Both the position numbers and the translations under genes were made by a program. A model generated the notes under the pieces. It made no database searches. It worked only from the letters and a program-made list of their open reading frames with translations, and had not been told where the DNA came from. Positions 50,217-58,607 of a DNA stretch of 64,000 nucleotides are shown here, piece after piece. The DNA comes from Aeromicrobium choanae (GTDB lineage Bacteria > Actinomycetota > Actinomycetes > Propionibacteriales > Nocardioidaceae), in contig NZ_LT796768.1 in the NCBI RefSeq assembly GCF_900167475.1, forward strand, positions 2,790,001 through 2,854,000, read 5' to 3'. Each line of letters starts with the position of its first letter. Position 1 is the stretch's first letter.

Positions 50217-50942
50217 ATGGCTGAGGGCGGGTTCTGGACACGTGTCACGCGCATCTTCAAGTCGCGGTCCGCGAGCAACGACGGACCCGACATCGAGGAG
50301 GTCGGCGCGCGGCTCGACGAGGCCTACCGGACCCAGTCGAAGCTGCTGGCCCAGGTACGGCGCGGCGTCGCCGACGTGGCCACGAGCCGCAAGCGCGTCG
50401 AGATCCAGCTCGCCTCGCTGCGCCGTGAGATCGCGGCGGCCGACGACGAGGCCAAGGCCTCGGTCGCTCGCGGCGACGATGCCGGCGCCCGCCGGGCCCT
50501 CGAGCGCCAGGTCGCGCTCGAGAAGGCCGCGGGCGAGCTCGACGACCGCCACGTCCAGCTGCGCTCGGAGGAGGAGCAGCTGATCAGCTCCGCGGCGTCC
50601 ATCGAGCGCCAGATCGAGGACTTCCGGGTCCGCAAGGACACGCTGGCCGCGCGCTACTCGGCGGCCCAGGCCCGCAACGAGATCCACGGCGCCACCGCCG
50701 GGATCGGCGCCACGGCCGGTGAGGTCGGCCGCGTCATGGCCGACGCCGAGCGGCACACCCGCGAGCTGGAGGCGACGGCCGACGCCGTCGACGAGCTCAT
50801 GAACGAAGGCATCCTGGCCCGGCCGGGAGAGTCGCAGGACGAGGCGCTGCTGCGGCGCTTCGACGAGGCCCTCGGCTCGGTGGACGCCGAGCCGCGCGCC
50901 GTGGAGGGAGACGGACATGGCCCGCACCAGATTTCGCAGTGA
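50217..50942 (+). CDS. PspA/IM30-family envelope-stress protein
   Basis: A 241-residue, almost wholly helical coiled-coil protein of the PspA/Vipp1 (ESCRT-III-like) family: the amphipathic start FWTRVTRIFKSR, then long heptad-rich helices (RRGVADVATSRKRVEIQLASLRREI ... LERQVALEKAAGELDDRHVQLRSEEEQLI). It binds and protects the stressed cytoplasmic membrane. First gene of a pspA-htpX-pspAB set; the next gene overlaps it by 26 nt. Confidence 0.9.
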   Translation: MAEGGFWTRVTRIFKSRSASNDGPDIEEVGARLDEAYRTQSKLLAQVRRGVADVATSRKRVEIQLASLRREIAAADDEAKASVARGDDAGARRALERQVALEKAAGELDDRHVQLRSEEEQLISSAASIERQIEDFRVRKDTLAARYSAAQARNEIHGATAGIGATAGEVGRVMADAERHTRELEATADAVDELMNEGILARPGESQDEALLRRFDEALGSVDAEPRAVEGDGHGPHQISQ

Positions 50943-51807
50943 CCGCGGGCTGACCCTGCGGATGGGCGGGGTCGGCCTGGGACTGGTCCTGCTCTACGTG
51001 CTGTTCGGCGCGATGCTCATCTCGGTCGCCGGCAGCCTGTGGGTGGCGCTGCTCATCACGCTCGGCATGGCGTGGGGCCAGTGGTACTTCTCCGACTCGC
51101 TCGCGCTGAAGTCGATGGGCGCCCACGTGGTGACGCCCGACCAGGCGCCCGAGCTGCACGCGATGATCGACCGCCTCGTGGCGCTGGCCGACATGCCGAA
51201 GCCGCGGGTCGCCGTCGCGGTCACCGACATGCCGAACGCGTTCGCCACCGGCCGCTCGCCGAAGCACTCCGCGGTCTGCGTGACCACCGGCATCATGCAG
51301 CGCCTCGACGCCGACGAGCTGGAGGGCGTCCTGGCGCACGAGCTCGCGCACGTCGCCAACCGCGACGTCTCGGTGATGACGGTCGCGTCGTCGCTCGGCC
51401 TGCTGGCGGGCTTCCTCACCCGCTGGGGCATGTGGTTCGGCGGCGGCCGCGACAAGAACAGCGGCCCGGCGATGATCGTCATCGTCCTGGTCAGCCTCGT
51501 CGTCACCGCCGTCAGCTTCCTGCTCACCCGGGCCCTCTCGCGCTACCGCGAGCTCAGTGCCGACCGCTCCGGCTCCTACCTCACGGGCCGGCCGTCCAAG
51601 CTGGCGTCGGCACTGGTGAAGATCTCCGGTGACATGGGCCGCATCCCCACCTCCGACCTGCGCGAGGCGCAGTCGATGAACGCCTTCTTCATCGCGCCGG
51701 CGCTCAAGGGCGACACCGCGCAGGCCCTCATGTCGACGCACCCGCCGCTGCAGGCCCGGCTCGACCAGCTCGCCCGCATCGGCGCCGACCTCACCGAGAG
51801 GCACTGA
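50917..51807 (+). CDS. htpX: HtpX-type membrane zinc metalloprotease (M48B)
   Basis: A 296-residue membrane protease. Two helices near the N-terminus (GLGLVLLYVLFGAMLISV; LWVALLITLGMAW), the zinc motif HELAHVANRDV (residue ~142), further helices, and the third ligand region RYRELSADRSG. It degrades misfolded membrane proteins. The ATG inside the end of pspA gives strong coupling to PspA. Confidence 0.93.
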   Translation: MARTRFRSDRGLTLRMGGVGLGLVLLYVLFGAMLISVAGSLWVALLITLGMAWGQWYFSDSLALKSMGAHVVTPDQAPELHAMIDRLVALADMPKPRVAVAVTDMPNAFATGRSPKHSAVCVTTGIMQRLDADELEGVLAHELAHVANRDVSVMTVASSLGLLAGFLTRWGMWFGGGRDKNSGPAMIVIVLVSLVVTAVSFLLTRALSRYRELSADRSGSYLTGRPSKLASALVKISGDMGRIPTSDLREAQSMNAFFIAPALKGDTAQALMSTHPPLQARLDQLARIGADLTERH

Positions 51808-51809
51808 GC

Positions 51810-52379
51810 GTGGGATTCCTCGACGGGCTGCTCGGCCGCACCAAGCCGCCGAAGGCCAACCTCGACGTGCTGTTCTCCGTGCCGCAGGCGGCGCTCACGC
51901 TCCAGGCCGAGGGGTTCGCCTTCAGCGGGCACGGCGCGGTCTGCTTCCGCGACGCCGAGGGCCGGGCCGACGACGAGGTGATCGCGTCGGCGCAGGAGAT
52001 GATCCGCACCGACCCCACCGCCACGGTCGAGATGCACGCTGACGAGTTCGGGTTCACCTGGCTGGAGGTCGTGCGACCCTCGGGCGACGTCTCGGGCCTG
52101 GTCACCGACCTCCACGCCGTGAACTCCACGATGGCCGCGCAGGGCTTCGACGCGTCGATGCTGTGCTCGACCGTGGTGTTCGAGCACGAGGGGCAGCGGT
52201 CGGCGCTGGTGTACCTGTTCAAGCGGGGCACGTTCTACCCGTTCGTCCCCGATCCGACGGCCGCGCGCCGCCGCGACAACCCCACCGAGCTGCGGATGCG
52301 GGCGCTGATCGAGCAGGACGTGCCGATCGAGCCCGATCTGGAGCGCTGGCTCGCCATCTGGGGCGCCCCCGGGCTCTGA
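51810..52379 (+). CDS. PspA-associated protein PspAB
   Basis: A 189-residue soluble protein (VGFLDGLLGRTKPPKANLDVLFSVP at the start; GFTWLEVVRPSGDVSGLVTDLHAVN in the middle; ERWLAIWGAP at the end). It matches the PspAB family that travels with PspA and HtpX in actinobacteria and archaea. The usual second partner PspAA is not seen here. It starts 2 nt after htpX. Biochemical role unknown. Confidence 0.85.
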   Translation: MGFLDGLLGRTKPPKANLDVLFSVPQAALTLQAEGFAFSGHGAVCFRDAEGRADDEVIASAQEMIRTDPTATVEMHADEFGFTWLEVVRPSGDVSGLVTDLHAVNSTMAAQGFDASMLCSTVVFEHEGQRSALVYLFKRGTFYPFVPDPTAARRRDNPTELRMRALIEQDVPIEPDLERWLAIWGAPGL

Positions 52380-52390
52380 CGATCCCGGTC

Positions 52391-52396
52391 TAGACT
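52391..52396 (+). promoter_or_regulatory. -10 box, leaderless start of the membrane protein gene
   Basis: TAGACT, 8 nt before the ATG at 52405. Confidence 0.45.
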
Positions 52397-52404
52397 CAGC
52401 GCCC

Positions 52405-53706
52405 ATGGGGGAGCTGAGGAGCGTGCTGCGCGACGCGATCGCCGTGGTGTGGCAGGGCTTCCGGCTCGTCGGCGCGCACTGGCCCGTGCTGGTCACGATC
52501 TACCTGCTGGGCGCCGCGGGCCGTTACGGCTTCCTGTGGCTCGCCGTCGCGCTGAGCGAGGAGCACTCCACCCTCGCCGGCCTCGTGGTCCCGCTCGCGC
52601 CGCTGTCGAGCCTCGTGGCGATCATCGCGATGCTGCTCGTCGTCTCCACCTCCGTCACGGTGCTGGTCGCCGACACGTCCGATCCCGCCGCGGGCGCGCA
52701 GGGCGGCGGGTGGCTCGGGGTGCTGGCGGGAGCGCTGCTGCCCTTCCTGACGGTGTACGCCGCGCAGGGCCTGCTCAAGGCCGACGTGCGCGCCTACGTC
52801 AACGAGGCCACCTACGACGAGATCTACGGCAGCGCCGGCGCGGTCTACGGCGAGGCGGCCAACATCGACCGCACCGCGATCGCCACCGGCTGGATGCTCG
52901 CGGCGATCGTGGTCATCGCGCTGGTGCTGCGCTTCGCGTTCGACCGCTTCAACCTGCCGGCGCGCAGCCGCCCGCTCGCCTTCGCCGCGGCCTACGTGGA
53001 GACGCTCTGGATCGTCACGCTGGGCGTCTCGTTCTCGACCTTCCAGGACGAGATCTGGCAGTGGATCACCGAGCGGCGCTTCGTCCACTGGGTGCAGGAC
53101 ACGTGGGCCGACCTCATCGACTTCCTCGGCCCGATCGGCGACCCGATCGCCACGGCCGTCGGGTGGATCGGGACGTTCATCGACAACGCCGACGACGTGG
53201 TTCTGGTCCCGCTCGCGTGGCTCACCGTGGCCGCCGTGGTCTTCGGGCGCAGCATCGCCCCGCCGCCGCCCAAGCAGCGCACGTCGCGGTTCGGCCGCGT
53301 GCGTCCGATCGCGGCCGTGGGCTCGCGCACCCCGGCCGTGGTGAAGCGCTGGGCCGGCGAGGCGACCTCGGACTTCCGCGGCCGCTTCAGCGGCCTGCGC
53401 GACGGCTTCCGCGTGCTGGCCCTCGGCGGGCTCGTGCCGATGGTGATGTTCTGCCTCGTGTTCGTCATCGCCGACCAGGCGAACGCCCTCGTGAACGAGC
53501 TCTGGCGCCTCGTGCTCGGTCCGCGCGACCGCGACACGGCCCTGGCGTTCTCGCCATGGCTCGACATCACCGCCTCGGCGATCGAGTACGTCATCCTGGC
53601 CGGCCTGCTGGCCGCCGCCATCGGCCGGATCCTGGGCAACCAGCGCCGCAGGGAGCAGGAGGCCGCGGGTCAGGCGGCGGAGCCGTCGACCGGCAGCTCG
53701 ACGTAG
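52405..53706 (+). CDS. Polytopic membrane protein of unknown function
   Basis: A 433-residue protein with about eight hydrophobic segments, for example VLVTIYLLGAAGRYGFLWLAV (~32-52), SLVAIIAMLLVVSTSVTVLVA (~72-92), WMLAAIVVIALVLRFAF (~162-178), DDVVLVPLAWLTVAAVVFG (~264) and YVILAGLLAAAIGRILG (~398). No transporter or enzyme motif is recognised. It follows the PspA set by 25 bp with its own -10 box, so it may be an additional envelope-stress member. Its last 37 nt overlap the end of the convergent gene. Confidence 0.75.
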   Translation: MGELRSVLRDAIAVVWQGFRLVGAHWPVLVTIYLLGAAGRYGFLWLAVALSEEHSTLAGLVVPLAPLSSLVAIIAMLLVVSTSVTVLVADTSDPAAGAQGGGWLGVLAGALLPFLTVYAAQGLLKADVRAYVNEATYDEIYGSAGAVYGEAANIDRTAIATGWMLAAIVVIALVLRFAFDRFNLPARSRPLAFAAAYVETLWIVTLGVSFSTFQDEIWQWITERRFVHWVQDTWADLIDFLGPIGDPIATAVGWIGTFIDNADDVVLVPLAWLTVAAVVFGRSIAPPPPKQRTSRFGRVRPIAAVGSRTPAVVKRWAGEATSDFRGRFSGLRDGFRVLALGGLVPMVMFCLVFVIADQANALVNELWRLVLGPRDRDTALAFSPWLDITASAIEYVILAGLLAAAIGRILGNQRRREQEAAGQAAEPSTGSST

Positions 53707-54314
53707 CGGGGCAGGAAGTACCAGAGCCGCACCGCAGCGGGCTCGGCCTCCTCGGGCAGGACGAAGACGGTGTCGGTCGTGAACTCCGCAGGGCGTGGAT
53801 CGTCGCCCTCGCGGAGGCCGGGCTGCTCCGTGCTGCCGAACGTGGCTTGCGGCCCCGGGGTGTCACCCGGCACGCAGGAGGAGAACTGCGGACCGTCGAT
53901 GCTCAGCGCCGAGTCGGACTCGCCGTGGAGGTTGCCCTCGGCGTCGACGACCGCGACCGTGCAGCCCACCAGCGAGACGTCCGGGTCGGCGCTCACGTCG
54001 AGCCTCAGCCGCCACGCCCGCACGCCGTCGGGCAGCGGGTCGCCGGTGAACAGGGCGATGTCGTCGGCCGGCTCGAACGCGTCCACCGCGTAGCGGGCCT
54101 CGATCGGGTAGCGCAGGTGGCCGTCGTCGTACTCGTCGACGAGATGTGCCTGGCTGGAGGTCACCGGGGCGGGGGAGTGGAAGCCGCGCGTCCACCAGTA
54201 GTCGTGCAGGCGCGAGCTGCCCGCGGCGAGGGCCAGGACGAGCGCGACGGGCAGGGCCACGAGACCCCACCGGTTGCGCTGCCACCACGTGCGGCGGTGC
54301 TCGATCGTGCTCAC
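53670..54314 (-). CDS. Single-span exported protein, third of a three-gene set
   Basis: A 214-residue protein with one N-terminal helix (WGLVALPVALVLALAAGSS) and an external beta-rich domain (VRAWRLRLDVSADPDVSLVGCTVAVVDAEG ... VRLWYFLPRYVELPVDG) with two cysteines. The GTG start at 54314 overlaps the stop of the preceding gene by 4 nt. Unknown function; the topology repeats that of its two upstream neighbours. Confidence 0.72.
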   Translation of the reverse strand: MSTIEHRRTWWQRNRWGLVALPVALVLALAAGSSRLHDYWWTRGFHSPAPVTSSQAHLVDEYDDGHLRYPIEARYAVDAFEPADDIALFTGDPLPDGVRAWRLRLDVSADPDVSLVGCTVAVVDAEGNLHGESDSALSIDGPQFSSCVPGDTPGPQATFGSTEQPGLREGDDPRPAEFTTDTVFVLPEEAEPAAVRLWYFLPRYVELPVDGSAA

Positions 54315-54919
54315 GGCGCCTCCGTCCGCGTCATGACGCCGGCCTCGGGGAGATCGAGGGGCTCGCTGCGCGCCATCCACGCCGTCACGTCGGCCGCGTC
54401 GACGTCGAGGTCCACGAGCGCCATGGAGTCCCATCGCTCGTCGGTGCCGTTCGGGGCGAGGGCGACGACCGCGCCCGGCAGCGTCGCGGGATCGGCCTCC
54501 GCCACCGCGAGGCACCGCGTGGGACGGTCGACCAGACGGCCCGTGCAGCTGATCGAGCTGCGGCCGCTGGAGCCGAAGAACGGCAGCACGCGACCGTCGT
54601 TGTCCCGCAGCGCGGCGTACGTGAGGTCGGAGGACTCGCCGCGTGGCGTGAACGTGAACTCGACCGCGACGAAGACGCCGGGGGAGACCAGCACCGACCC
54701 GCCCTGCGGCGCCACCGAGGACGCGCCGTCGACGGACAGCACCTCGAGGTCGCCGCTACGCAGCTCGGCGGTCTCGCCGACCCCGACCTCGACCTCGTAG
54801 GGACGTGAGGACTGGGCCCGCTCGGGCAGCTGCTGGTGGAGCCACTGCCCCAGGACCAGGGCGAGCACGACCAGGACGCCGGCGGTGGCGGGCGGCCGGC
54901 GCAGTCCGAGCCGGCTCAC
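54311..54919 (-). CDS. Single-span exported protein, second of a three-gene set
   Basis: A 202-residue protein with one N-terminal helix (TAGVLVVLALVLGQWL) and an external domain (RSGDLEVLSVDGASSVAPQG ... VFVAVEFTFTPRGESSDLTYAALRDNDGRVLPFFG) reminiscent of DUF4352 Ig-like folds, with two cysteines (SCTGRLVDRPTRC). The GTG at 54919 overlaps the preceding stop by 4 nt. Role unknown. Confidence 0.72.
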   Translation of the reverse strand: MSRLGLRRPPATAGVLVVLALVLGQWLHQQLPERAQSSRPYEVEVGVGETAELRSGDLEVLSVDGASSVAPQGGSVLVSPGVFVAVEFTFTPRGESSDLTYAALRDNDGRVLPFFGSSGRSSISCTGRLVDRPTRCLAVAEADPATLPGAVVALAPNGTDERWDSMALVDLDVDAADVTAWMARSEPLDLPEAGVMTRTEAP

Positions 54920-55560
54920 GACTCGCGCCCCCGCTCGACGTCGAAGGTCCCCTCGTGCGTCGGTGTCGGGTCGAACCACATGAACTGGTCGTCGAGGGTG
55001 CTGCGGCGCCAGGTCCACTGCGAGACCTCGACGGTGGCCTCCGCGGGCAGCGGCTCGGACTCGGTCTGCTCCCAGACGAACGCGACCTCGTACTCCAGTC
55101 CCGGCGCGGCGGCGCTGAGCGGTGAGCCGTCGGTCATCACGAGCACCTGCGGCCGAGCGTCCTCGCTGGCCCCGGTCTCGTCACCGCTCAGCCCGGAGTA
55201 GAGGCCGTCGAGTCCGCGCAGGCGGATCGTGTCGCGGAGCGTGCCGGTGTACACGGGGTGGTCGGAGGTGTTCTCGAGCGTCGCGACGACCGCGAGGTAG
55301 CGTCCGCGGACCTCCTCGTCGAGGCCGAGGTCGGTGGACCAGCGCACGCGGTCGACCGTGAGGTCGAACGGCTCGGCGTGGATCTCCTCGCCGGGCTCCA
55401 GCGCGGCCGGGCCGGTGGTCTCCGCCGTGGCCAGGCCGCCGAACAGGCCCGAGGCCAGCACCACCACGGCGGCCAGCGCCGCGAGCACCTGGCGCAGCGT
55501 CATCGTGCGCGACACCTGCCGCAGCCATCGGCGCAGGCGGCCGCCCTCGTCCCCCATCAT
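54916..55560 (-). CDS. Single-span exported DUF4352-like protein, first of a three-gene set
   Basis: A 214-residue protein with one N-terminal helix (VLAALAAVVVLASGLFGGLA) and an external Ig-like domain (FDLTVDRVRWSTDLG ... GRYLAVVATLENTSDHPVYTGTLRDTIRLRG), the TEFKNVSN-type pattern of DUF4352 proteins. I chose the ATG at 55560 over the one at 55557 because TAGCAT precedes it by exactly 7 nt. It leads a tight three-gene operon. Proteins of this fold are often lipoprotein-like and of unknown role. Confidence 0.72.
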   Translation of the reverse strand: MMGDEGGRLRRWLRQVSRTMTLRQVLAALAAVVVLASGLFGGLATAETTGPAALEPGEEIHAEPFDLTVDRVRWSTDLGLDEEVRGRYLAVVATLENTSDHPVYTGTLRDTIRLRGLDGLYSGLSGDETGASEDARPQVLVMTDGSPLSAAAPGLEYEVAFVWEQTESEPLPAEATVEVSQWTWRRSTLDDQFMWFDPTPTHEGTFDVERGRES

Positions 55561-55567
55561 GGGCCCG

Positions 55568-55573
55568 ATGCTA
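55568..55573 (-). promoter_or_regulatory. -10 box, leaderless start of the three-gene exported-protein operon
   Basis: TAGCAT on the minus strand, 7 nt before the ATG at 55560. Confidence 0.45.
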
Positions 55574-55624
55574 GGGCAGCGCGTCCTCCCGCGATGCCGG
55601 GACTGACCGACCACCCGTGCGCGA

Positions 55625-55630
55625 TACCTT
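55625..55630 (+). promoter_or_regulatory. -10 box, leaderless start of the aspartate aminotransferase
   Basis: TACCTT, 6 nt before the GTG at 55637. Confidence 0.45.
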
Positions 55631-55636
55631 GGGACC

Positions 55637-56899
55637 GTGACCCTCGACTCCCTCTCCCGTGACCAGCTCGACGCCTTCCTGGCCGAGCAGCAGCAGGCGT
55701 ACGCCGACCTCCAGCAGGCGGGCCTGAAGCTCGACATCACGCGTGGAAAGCCCTCGGCGGACCAGTTGGACCTCTCCGAGGGACTGCTCACCACGCCGGT
55801 GGAGGATCACGTGTCCGACGGCGTCGACGTGCGCAACTACGGGGGCGGCACCGGACTGGCCGAGCTCCGCGCGATCTTCGCCGAGCTGCTGGGCGTGCCG
55901 GTCGACCAGCTGGTCGCCGGCAACAACGCGAGCCTGTCGATGATGCACGACTCGATCGTCTTCGCGATGCTGCACGGCACGCCGGGCGGATCGCCCTGGA
56001 AGGACGGGCCGGTCAAGTTCCTGTGCCCCTCGCCGGGCTACGACCGCCACTTCGCCATCTGCGAGCACCTCGGCATCGAGATGATCCCGGTCGCGATGCT
56101 CGAGGACGGGCCCGACATGGCCGCGGTCCGCGAGCACGTCGCCGACCCGGCGGTCAAGGGCATCTGGATCGTGCCCACCTACGCGAACCCCACCGGCGCC
56201 GTCGTCAGCGAGCAGGTCGCCGCCGAGCTCGCGTCGCTGGACACGGCGGCCGGCGACTTCCGGATCTTCTGGGACAACGCCTACGCGGTGCACGACCTGA
56301 CCGACCAGCACGTGAAGTCCGCCGACATCGTCGGGCTGTGCTCGGCCGCCGGTCACCCCGACCGGCCGCTGATGTTCGCGTCCACGTCCAAGATCACCCT
56401 CGCCGGCTCGGGCGTCAGCTTCCTCGCGGGCTCGCCCGACAACGTCGCGTGGTACCTGTCCCACACGGCCGTGCGCACGATCGGTCCCGACAAGGTCAAC
56501 CAGCTGCGCCACGCCCGGTTCCTCGGCAGCCCGCAGGGCGTGCTCGACCTGATGGCGCGCCACCGCGAGATCCTGGCCCCGAAGTTCGAGGCCGTCCTGA
56601 GGATCCTGTCCGAGCGCCTCGGCCCGCACGACGTCGCCACCTGGACCACCCCCAAGGGCGGCTACTTCGTCAGCCTCGACGTGGTCGACGGCACGGCCTC
56701 GCGCGTCGTGCGGCTGGCCAAGGAGGCCGGCATCTCGCTCACCCCGGCGGGTGCCTCGTTCCCCTACGGCAAGGACCCCCGCGACCGGAACATCCGCATC
56801 GCGCCGTCGTTCCCGCCCATGGCGGAGCTGACGCAGGCCATGGAGGGTCTGGCGACCTGCGTGCTGCTCGCCGCAGCCGAGAAGGCCGTCTCGGCCTGA
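55637..56899 (+). CDS. Aspartate aminotransferase (PF12897 type)
   Basis: A 420-residue fold-type I PLP enzyme of the class found in Corynebacterium (AspT). Seen: LDITRGKPSADQLDLSEGLL, the substrate/PLP region RNYGGGTGLAELRAIFAELLG, PSPGYDRHFAICEHLG, VPTYANPTG, FWDNAYAVHDL and the PLP lysine in STSKITLAGSGVSF. It interconverts aspartate/oxaloacetate and glutamate/2-oxoglutarate. The GTG at 55637 follows TACCTT by 6 nt. Confidence 0.9.
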   Translation: MTLDSLSRDQLDAFLAEQQQAYADLQQAGLKLDITRGKPSADQLDLSEGLLTTPVEDHVSDGVDVRNYGGGTGLAELRAIFAELLGVPVDQLVAGNNASLSMMHDSIVFAMLHGTPGGSPWKDGPVKFLCPSPGYDRHFAICEHLGIEMIPVAMLEDGPDMAAVREHVADPAVKGIWIVPTYANPTGAVVSEQVAAELASLDTAAGDFRIFWDNAYAVHDLTDQHVKSADIVGLCSAAGHPDRPLMFASTSKITLAGSGVSFLAGSPDNVAWYLSHTAVRTIGPDKVNQLRHARFLGSPQGVLDLMARHREILAPKFEAVLRILSERLGPHDVATWTTPKGGYFVSLDVVDGTASRVVRLAKEAGISLTPAGASFPYGKDPRDRNIRIAPSFPPMAELTQAMEGLATCVLLAAAEKAVSA

Positions 56900-56900
56900 C

Positions 56901-58010
56901 GTGCGCATCGTCATCGCGCCGGACAAGTTCGCGGGCACCCTGACCGCTCCCGAGGCGGCGCGCGCCATCGCCGAGGGCTGGCGGCGCACCGCTCCGGACG
57001 ACGAGCTCGTCGAGGCGCCGATGGCCGACGGGGGACCGGGCTTCGTCGACGCCCTGCAGGACGCGTTCGGCGAGGACGGGCGGCTCGAGGTCGTCAGCGT
57101 CCCCGGGCCGCTGGGTGAGCCCACGCCCGTCGGGCTGCTCGTCGTGGGGGACACGGTCTATCTCGAGTCCGCGCAGGCGTGCGGCCTGCACCTCGTGCCC
57201 GACCCGCGACCGATGGACGCCACCACCGTGGGGGTGGGCCGCGCCATCGCGGCGGCCGTCGACGGGGGAGCGCACCGCATCGTCGTGGGCCTGGGCGGCA
57301 GCGCCACCAGCGACGGCGGCGCCGGACTGCTCGCGGCCCTCGGGGCCACGGCCGACGTCCCACTGGACGCCGGGCCCGCCGGGCTCGACGGAGTCACACG
57401 CGTCGACCTCGGCCCGGTGCGCGACCGGCTCACCGGCGTGGAGCTCGTGATCGCCGCCGACGTGGAGACCACCCTGCTGGGCATGTTCGGAGCCGCCCGC
57501 ACCTTCGGGCCCCAGAAGGGCCTCAGCGACGAGCAGGTCCTCACGGTGGACCACCGGCTCGACCGTCTCGTCGAGGCCGTGTGCGGCAGCACGCCCGCAG
57601 AGCGGCGCGTCGCCGACCAGAAGGGCGCCGGCGCCGCGGGCGGGCTGGGCTTCGCGCTGCTCGTGCTGGGCGCCGAGGTGACGTCGGGGATCGGGCTGGT
57701 CGCCCGGGAGGCGGGCCTCGCCGAGCTGGTGGAGGGCGCCGACCTCGTGGTGTCGGGGGAGGGGGCCTTCGACTACTCCTCCCGTGCGGGGAAGGTGGTC
57801 CACGGTGTCGCGTCGATCGCGATGGCCGGCGCCACGCCGTGTGTCGTGCTGGCCGGGCGGGTCGACGTCGGCAGCCGCGAGATGCGGGCGCTCGGCGTCG
57901 AGTCGGCCTACGCAGTGGTCGACCGGGTGGGGGAGGACGCCGCCCTGCGCGAGCCAGGACGGCACCTGGCCGACCTCGCCGCGCGGGTCGCCCGGTCCTG
58001 GTCGGCCTGA
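56901..58010 (+). CDS. Glycerate kinase
   Basis: A 369-residue glycerate kinase (GarK/GlxK family, PF02595). Motifs: IAPDKFAGTLTAPEAARAIAEGW, ADGGPGFVDAL, LESAQACGLHL, GLGGSATSDGGAGLLAALG and the C-terminal SGEGAFDYSSRAGKVVHGV. It phosphorylates glycerate to 2- or 3-phosphoglycerate. The GTG begins 1 nt after the aminotransferase stop, so the two form an operon. Confidence 0.93.
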   Translation: MRIVIAPDKFAGTLTAPEAARAIAEGWRRTAPDDELVEAPMADGGPGFVDALQDAFGEDGRLEVVSVPGPLGEPTPVGLLVVGDTVYLESAQACGLHLVPDPRPMDATTVGVGRAIAAAVDGGAHRIVVGLGGSATSDGGAGLLAALGATADVPLDAGPAGLDGVTRVDLGPVRDRLTGVELVIAADVETTLLGMFGAARTFGPQKGLSDEQVLTVDHRLDRLVEAVCGSTPAERRVADQKGAGAAGGLGFALLVLGAEVTSGIGLVAREAGLAELVEGADLVVSGEGAFDYSSRAGKVVHGVASIAMAGATPCVVLAGRVDVGSREMRALGVESAYAVVDRVGEDAALREPGRHLADLAARVARSWSA

Positions 58011-58134
58011 CGCGACGCGCGAAAAGAGCCCGGCCGGCTCGACGGGCTCGATGGGCCGCGTACGATGGGAATCGAAACGGATCGCGCCGCGTTGCACCCG
58101 GTAGCACGATCCATCCGTAGACCGAGGAGCCTCG

Positions 58135-58500
58135 ATGACCGCCACGGACCAGACCAGCACCGAAACCACGCCCGCCGACGGGATCAGCCTCAGCGACGGC
58201 GCGGCCGGCAAGGTCAAGAGCCTGCTGGAGCAGGAAGGCCGCGACGACCTCGCGCTGCGCATCGCCGTGCAGCCCGGCGGTTGCTCGGGCCTGCGCTACC
58301 AGCTCTTCTTCGACGAGCGCACGCTCGACGGTGACGAGATCCGCGAGTTCGACGGCGTCAACGTCGTCGTCGACCGCATGAGCCTGCCGTACCTCCACGG
58401 CGCCACCATCGACTTCGTCGACACCATCGAGAAGCAGGGCTTCACCATCGACAACCCGATGGCCACCGGCTCCTGCGCCTGCGGCGACTCCTTCCACTGA
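58135..58500 (+). CDS. erpA: Iron-sulfur cluster insertion protein (ErpA/HesB/IscA family)
   Basis: A 121-residue A-type carrier. The three cysteines that bind the cluster are present: PGGCSG near residue 50 and CACGDSFH at the end (C-x-C). It delivers 4Fe-4S clusters to target enzymes; LipA and respiratory enzymes are typical clients. An upstream AGGAGCC gives a good ribosome site. The 124 bases before it hold nothing clear. Confidence 0.93.
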   Translation: MTATDQTSTETTPADGISLSDGAAGKVKSLLEQEGRDDLALRIAVQPGGCSGLRYQLFFDERTLDGDEIREFDGVNVVVDRMSLPYLHGATIDFVDTIEKQGFTIDNPMATGSCACGDSFH

Positions 58501-58508
58501 GTCACGCG

Positions 58509-58536
58509 GACTGAGCCGTCCAGACTCAGCCGTCCA
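58509..58536 (+). repeat. Two tandem 14-bp units after erpA
   Basis: GACTGAGCCGTCCA is followed at once by GACTCAGCCGTCCA, one base different. They lie 8 nt after the erpA stop and just before a large hairpin. Confidence 0.6.
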
Positions 58537-58548
58537 GAACGCGTACGC

Positions 58549-58592
58549 CGATCGGGGCACGCCACCGGGTTTCCGGAGGCGTGCCCCGATCG
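58549..58592 (+). terminator. Strong hairpin between erpA and the PfkB kinase gene
   Basis: A 15-bp perfect stem (CGATCGGGGCACGCC at 58549-58563, GGCGTGCCCCGATCG at 58578-58592) with a further 4-bp inner stem CCGG/CCGG around GTTT. No T tract follows, yet it ends only 15 nt before the next start codon, and the -10 box of that gene begins 3 nt after it. Confidence 0.75.
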
Positions 58593-58594
58593 CC

Positions 58595-58600
58595 TATCGT
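58595..58600 (+). promoter_or_regulatory. -10 box, leaderless start of the PfkB kinase
   Basis: TATCGT, 7 nt before the GTG at 58608. Its expected -35 falls inside the hairpin at 58549-58592. Confidence 0.45.
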
Positions 58601-58607
58601 GGCGGCC

